From Erythrobacter sp. (GTDB lineage: Bacteria; Pseudomonadota; Alphaproteobacteria; Sphingomonadales; Sphingomonadaceae): 18,184 nt of DNA. Position numbers and translations under genes: made by a program. How positions within the stretch are numbered: the stretch's first letter is position 1; each line of letters starts with the position of its first letter. The stretch spans positions 1 to 18,184 of the forward strand of contig NZOF01000025.1 of the NCBI GenBank assembly GCA_002695185.1, written 5' to 3'. The notes under the pieces are model-generated. The model saw only the letters and a program-made list of their open reading frames with translations. It did not search any database and was not told the DNA's origin. This document shows, in pieces, positions 15,347 through 18,184 of this stretch.

Positions 15347-16774
15347 GTGAAAACAATCATCGCCGCCATGATCGGCACAGCGTCTCTCCTTGCCTCCTCT
15401 GCAAATGCCCAGGATCGACCCCAAATTCCGTGGGGCGAGAGTGAAGCTCAGACCGGCGCGGATCGCCTCTATACTGCCGACCAGTTCTCCAATACCGTCA
15501 CTGTCATCGATCCCGTCGAAGGCAAGACGCTGGGGATCATCAAACTGGGTGAATTGCAGCCCGCCAATTTCGGCGCGCTCTACAAGGGACAGCTGCTCGT
15601 CCACGGCCTTGGATTTTCCCCCGACGGAAAGACGCTGGCGGTGGTTTCTGTCGGATCGAACTCGGTGACATTCATCGATACGGCAACCAATACCGTCAAG
15701 CATACGACCTATCTTGGACGCAGTCCGCATGAAGCTTTCTATACGCGCGACGGGAAAGAAGTCTGGGTCACGGTTCGCGGCGAAAGCCACATCGCCGTCC
15801 TCGATGCCAAGACTTTCGAGGTAAAAAAACGGATCGATACACCTGAAGGTCCAGGCATGCAGATCTTCTCCATCGATGGAAAATACGGCTTCGTTTGTTC
15901 GTCCTTTACACCCGAGCTCGTCGTATATGACGTGGCTTCACATAAGGAGGTTGCGCGACTTGAGCAGCCCAGCCCTTTCTGTCCAAACCTTGCGGCGAGC
16001 CCCGATGGAAAACAGCTCTGGTACACTCTGAAAGACATCGGCAAAGTGGCCGTGATAAACGCGAAACCGCCCTTCGATACGATAAAGGTGATCGACACCG
16101 GGGCAATCAGCAATCACGTCAACTTCGCAAATACCGACCGCGGTCTAATGGCCTATGTGACGATTGGCGGATTGAACCAGGTCAAGGTGTTCCGGACGGA
16201 CGATTTTCGCCAGATCGCCACAATTCCCGTGGGTCGATTGCCGCACGGCGTCTGGCCGTCCGGAGATGGTCGCCGCGTCTACGTGGGTCTAGAAAACGAC
16301 AACCGCGTCGACGTCATCGATACGGCATCTCAGAGGGTTGTTGGCTCATGGCCCACTGGTCACGCTCCCCAGGCGATTGCCTACGTCCCCGGTGCCGTGA
16401 GCGGCAATGGAAAAGCGAATCTCATGCCACTAGGTGACGCCGGGAACCTGACGCGGCTCAACCTTACTGGCACAGGCATGACGTCGATCGCGCTGTTCGA
16501 CCAGGGGCTCGTACAGATTCTGGAAGCGGGCGTCGCCGGATTGAAGCCCGGACAGGAATATCAGCTCATTCTTGCCAGTCATCCCGATGGTACGGGCGAA
16601 GTCGAGGCGATTGCTAAGTTCAAGGCCAATCCTGCTGGAGGTGCGATTGTCAACACCACCGGACCAATTCGTCAGATAGTTCGAGGCAACGAAACGGCAA
16701 CCCGGAGGTATCTCGCGATCCGTGAAATGGCAGACGGACAGCCGGGTACTGTCGTGCAGACTCAGCAGGATTGA
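15347..16774 (+). CDS. Exported YncE-like beta-propeller protein with extra C-terminal domain
   Basis: 475 residues, GTG start behind GAAGGGG. A signal peptide (ending ASSANA) is followed by repeated blades of the YncE/SMP-30-like type between about 38 and 350. Examples are FSNTVTVIDP, SNSVTFIDTATN, SHIAVLDAKTF, GKVAVINAK and NRVDVIDTASQ, each followed by a phrase such as GRSPHE or GHAPQA. After the propeller comes about 100 residues (from about 370) with LNLTGTGMTSIALFDQG and LKPGQEYQLILASH, resembling a beta-sandwich seen in other secreted regulators. YncE-like proteins are periplasmic and of unclear function; some bind DNA or metal. Coupled to DUF305, it suggests a metal or redox sensing envelope complex (inference). 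Confidence 0.85.
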   Translation: MKTIIAAMIGTASLLASSANAQDRPQIPWGESEAQTGADRLYTADQFSNTVTVIDPVEGKTLGIIKLGELQPANFGALYKGQLLVHGLGFSPDGKTLAVVSVGSNSVTFIDTATNTVKHTTYLGRSPHEAFYTRDGKEVWVTVRGESHIAVLDAKTFEVKKRIDTPEGPGMQIFSIDGKYGFVCSSFTPELVVYDVASHKEVARLEQPSPFCPNLAASPDGKQLWYTLKDIGKVAVINAKPPFDTIKVIDTGAISNHVNFANTDRGLMAYVTIGGLNQVKVFRTDDFRQIATIPVGRLPHGVWPSGDGRRVYVGLENDNRVDVIDTASQRVVGSWPTGHAPQAIAYVPGAVSGNGKANLMPLGDAGNLTRLNLTGTGMTSIALFDQGLVQILEAGVAGLKPGQEYQLILASHPDGTGEVEAIAKFKANPAGGAIVNTTGPIRQIVRGNETATRRYLAIREMADGQPGTVVQTQQD

Positions 16775-16826
16775 AGGTGTCAAAATAACAGGTCGGACCG
16801 TTAGAAAATGCCAGAAAGCCGCTAGG

Positions 16827-16840
16827 CTAATCTGGATTAG
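16827..16840. other. Short inverted repeat upstream of the lipoprotein gene
   Basis: CTAATC-TG-GATTAG is a perfect 6-bp inverted repeat ending 16 bases before the lipoprotein ATG and just ahead of its GGAAAGAG ribosome binding site. It could be an operator or an mRNA hairpin that affects translation. It is too short to rule out chance. Confidence 0.3.
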
Positions 16841-16856
16841 GAAAGAGTATCTACCA

Positions 16857-17327
16857 ATGTTCAAACCATTTAACATCGCGGCAGTTGCAATGACTGCCCT
16901 CTCCCTCGCCGGATGCGGTTCGCAACAAGAGCAGAAGGCAGATCAGAACGACATGGTATCCCCCGGACCGGAGTTGACAAGCGCGGCGCCTGCCAACGCA
17001 CTTAGCGTTCAGGACCAGCCTGCCGGTTCGTCCGTAACGGTCCAGTCGGTTTCTGCAGCCCAGAACGGTTGGGTGGTGATCCACCGCGTCCAGGACGGCA
17101 AACCTGTTGTCCCCGCTTCGATCGGACACACCTACGTCAAGCAGGGCGACAACAGCGATGTCAAAGTCGATCTTCTCGATGCTCCCGAAGGCAACGAACT
17201 AATCGCGATGCTGCATGTCGATGATGGCGAGCCGAGCGTATACCAGTTCGGGCCAGGCACAACGGACTATGACAAGCCGGTCATGAAGGACGGAAATCCC
17301 GTGGTCGCCAAGTTCTCGGTTCAATAG
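16857..17327 (+). CDS. DUF7282-type lipoprotein
   Basis: 156 residues from the ATG at 16857, which follows AGGAAAGAG and precedes a clear lipoprotein signal ending in LSLAGC (C20). Upstream in-frame codons would destroy the signal. After a Ser/Gln/Ala linker (21-55) the mature domain (about 58-155) shows VQSVSAAQNGWVVIHRVQDG, VPASIGHTYVKQGD, and LDAPEGNELIAMLHVDDGE followed by PVMKDGNPVVAKFSV. This pattern matches DUF7282, a secreted beta-sandwich domain of unknown function. It follows the beta-propeller gene after 82 nt and is followed by a strong hairpin, so it probably ends that transcript. Confidence 0.83.
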   Translation: MFKPFNIAAVAMTALSLAGCGSQQEQKADQNDMVSPGPELTSAAPANALSVQDQPAGSSVTVQSVSAAQNGWVVIHRVQDGKPVVPASIGHTYVKQGDNSDVKVDLLDAPEGNELIAMLHVDDGEPSVYQFGPGTTDYDKPVMKDGNPVVAKFSVQ

Positions 17328-17338
17328 GACACCATCCT

Positions 17339-17373
17339 GAGTCGAGCCGGATCTTGACGGTCCGGCTCGACTC
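17339..17373 (+). terminator. Strong hairpin closing the plus-strand module
   Basis: A perfect 13-bp stem, GAGTCGAGCCGGA and its complement, encloses a 9-base loop, starting 11 bases after the lipoprotein stop. It is GC-rich but has no following T-run. It fits a transcription terminator or 3' end stabiliser, and could work in both directions because the AlpA gene converges here. Confidence 0.7.
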
Positions 17374-17555
17374 TGTGCGCAACGCTCTTTCACTCGTGCC
17401 GGCCTCTGGTGCTGAGTTCCGAGTGATTTATTCATCTTTCCCGAAATTGGGATGGGCATTTCTGCCGCTATGAAGTTCAGGCGAAGTCGTACAGAGACGC
17501 CGCTCTCATATTTCGCCGCTTGGATCCGGCCTTTACGCTACCGGCCCCATTGCGT
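17374..17555. other. Gap between the plus-strand module and the AlpA gene
   Basis: This 182-nt stretch lies between the hairpin and the alpA stop. I see no coding sequence with a ribosome binding site, no attachment-site pair and no further strong hairpin. CCGGCC occurs twice (around 17527 and 17541) but is too short to interpret. Confidence 0.4.
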
Positions 17556-17771
17556 TCATCCGAGTCTGTCATCGATCCAATTCTCGATCTCGTGCTCGGC
17601 CCACGCAACGGCATATCCACCGAGTTGCACTGGTCTCGGAAACTTGCCCTCGGCCATCCAGCGATAGATCGTCGATCGGCCCAGCCCGACACGATGCTGC
17701 ACTTCCGGCAAACGAATGAGGCGAGTGACCCTGCGGGCTTCCGTCGCTCCTTTGTCGATCTCTTCACCCAC
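17556..17771 (-). CDS. AlpA-family transcriptional regulator (excisionase-like)
   Basis: 71 residues starting at GTG 17771. This start is chosen because AAGGAGG (17777-17783) lies five bases before it; upstream in-frame ATGs at 17801 and 17816 lack good sites. The winged MerR-type helix-turn-helix of AlpA is plain: RVTRLIRLPEVQHRVGLGRS then TIYRWMAEGKFPRPVQLG, and AVAWAEHEIENWIDDRL. AlpA proteins control integrase or transfer genes in phage-like and conjugative elements. The start overlaps the stop of the upstream HTH gene by eight bases, so the two are coupled. Nothing follows it on this strand for about 4 kb, as the next genes left are on the plus strand. Confidence 0.92.
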   Translation of the reverse strand: MGEEIDKGATEARRVTRLIRLPEVQHRVGLGRSTIYRWMAEGKFPRPVQLGGYAVAWAEHEIENWIDDRLG

Positions 17772-18184
17772 GATGGCCTCCTTCGACACCGGCAAAGACA
17801 TCGCCGAGTAGCGCATCCTTTCGTTCAAGCTCATCGATGTGGTCGGAAAGCAAGCGCGCAACCCGGTGCGCGGTGCCTTTGGCCCAACGCGGCTTCACGT
17901 CATGAACCTGGTTGCCCAAGACACGCTCGAGTGCTGAAGGCAGTTCGCCGGAAAAGTCCTCGAAGAATTGCGCGAGGTCCGATTGCAACCACGCAATCGC
18001 GTGATCGCCGCTGCTGACGAGGAAGAGGAGCAGGTGTGCGTGCGGCGCAACTCCGCTCGCGGCAAGAATGCGCAAGGCTTCGCCGAGGCTGGCCGAACGC
18101 TCGCCTGCAAGGACCCGGCGCAAGGCATCCTTATGGATCTGCGCGTCGCGCGCGATGTCGCAGCGGGCACGGCCGCTGGCTTCG
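17764..18184 (-). CDS. Helix-turn-helix protein, N-terminus beyond the right edge
   Basis: The frame is open to the edge, giving about 139 residues without a start. At the edge it shows CDIARDAQIHKDALRRVLAGER followed by SASLGEALRILAASGV, a Cro/C1-type helix-turn-helix in which the recognition part is complete. A hydrophobic segment (HLLLFLVSSGDHAIAWL) and a charged C-terminus (RVARLLSDHIDELERKDALLG) follow. Such HTH plus alpA pairs occur in control regions of conjugative elements in this group of bacteria. The C-terminal domain is not recognised. The last codons overlap alpA and carry its ribosome binding site. Confidence 0.75.
   Translation of the reverse strand, partial: EASGRARCDIARDAQIHKDALRRVLAGERSASLGEALRILAASGVAPHAHLLLFLVSSGDHAIAWLQSDLAQFFEDFSGELPSALERVLGNQVHDVKPRWAKGTAHRVARLLSDHIDELERKDALLGDVFAGVEGGHRG

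Noticed and set aside
17374..17555. Attachment site or insertion-sequence end near the AlpA gene
   Set aside because: No terminal inverted repeats, target duplication or tRNA 3' end could be found in this gap.

Overview
The window is GC-rich, tightly packed alphaproteobacterial DNA. The mix of genes (Tat-exported CopA with CopB, a CsoR-type repressor, DUF411 and DUF2231 proteins, an AlpA-type regulator beside a helix-turn-helix protein) suggests a sphingomonad (Sphingomonadaceae/Erythrobacteraceae). It looks like accessory DNA, on a plasmid, integrative element or genomic island. The organism is inferred from family resemblance only.

Positions 1-8961 form a copper-resistance region built around one divergent control region (4596-4688). 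Leftward (minus strand) run a CsoR-like Cu(I) repressor, a DUF2231 membrane protein, a small His/Met-tailed lipoprotein, a DUF411 periplasmic metal-binding protein, a Cu(I)/Ag(I) P1B-ATPase and a small potassium-channel-like protein, and then the start codon of a further gene that leaves the window. Most junctions overlap by 1-4 nt or are under 40 nt. Rightward run the multicopper oxidase CopA, the outer-membrane protein CopB, an NTF2-like exported protein broken by a frameshift, and a PepSY-domain membrane protein. Two copies of a CsoR-like operator lie between the arms, flanking a self-complementary TTGCAA.

Positions 9063-14225 are all on the minus strand. In transcription order they hold a uracil-DNA-glycosylase-like gene, a DsbA-like thiol oxidoreductase gene interrupted by an in-frame TAG, a LysR regulator, a TDT/SLAC1-family transporter, and the two subunits of a SorAB-type sulfite dehydrogenase (molybdenum subunit, then cytochrome c). 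The last four read as a sulfite export and oxidation unit.

Positions 14344-17327 are on the plus strand: an unrecognised three-helix membrane protein, a DUF305 protein, a YncE-like beta-propeller and a DUF7282-type lipoprotein. The last three are exported and probably form an uncharacterised envelope module. A strong 13-bp hairpin closes this block. The right edge (17556-18184, minus strand) carries an AlpA-type regulator preceded by the C-terminal part of a helix-turn-helix protein, which is typical of the control region of a mobile element. No tRNA, rRNA, CRISPR array, transposase or integrase is visible. No gene-free stretch exceeds about 230 nt.
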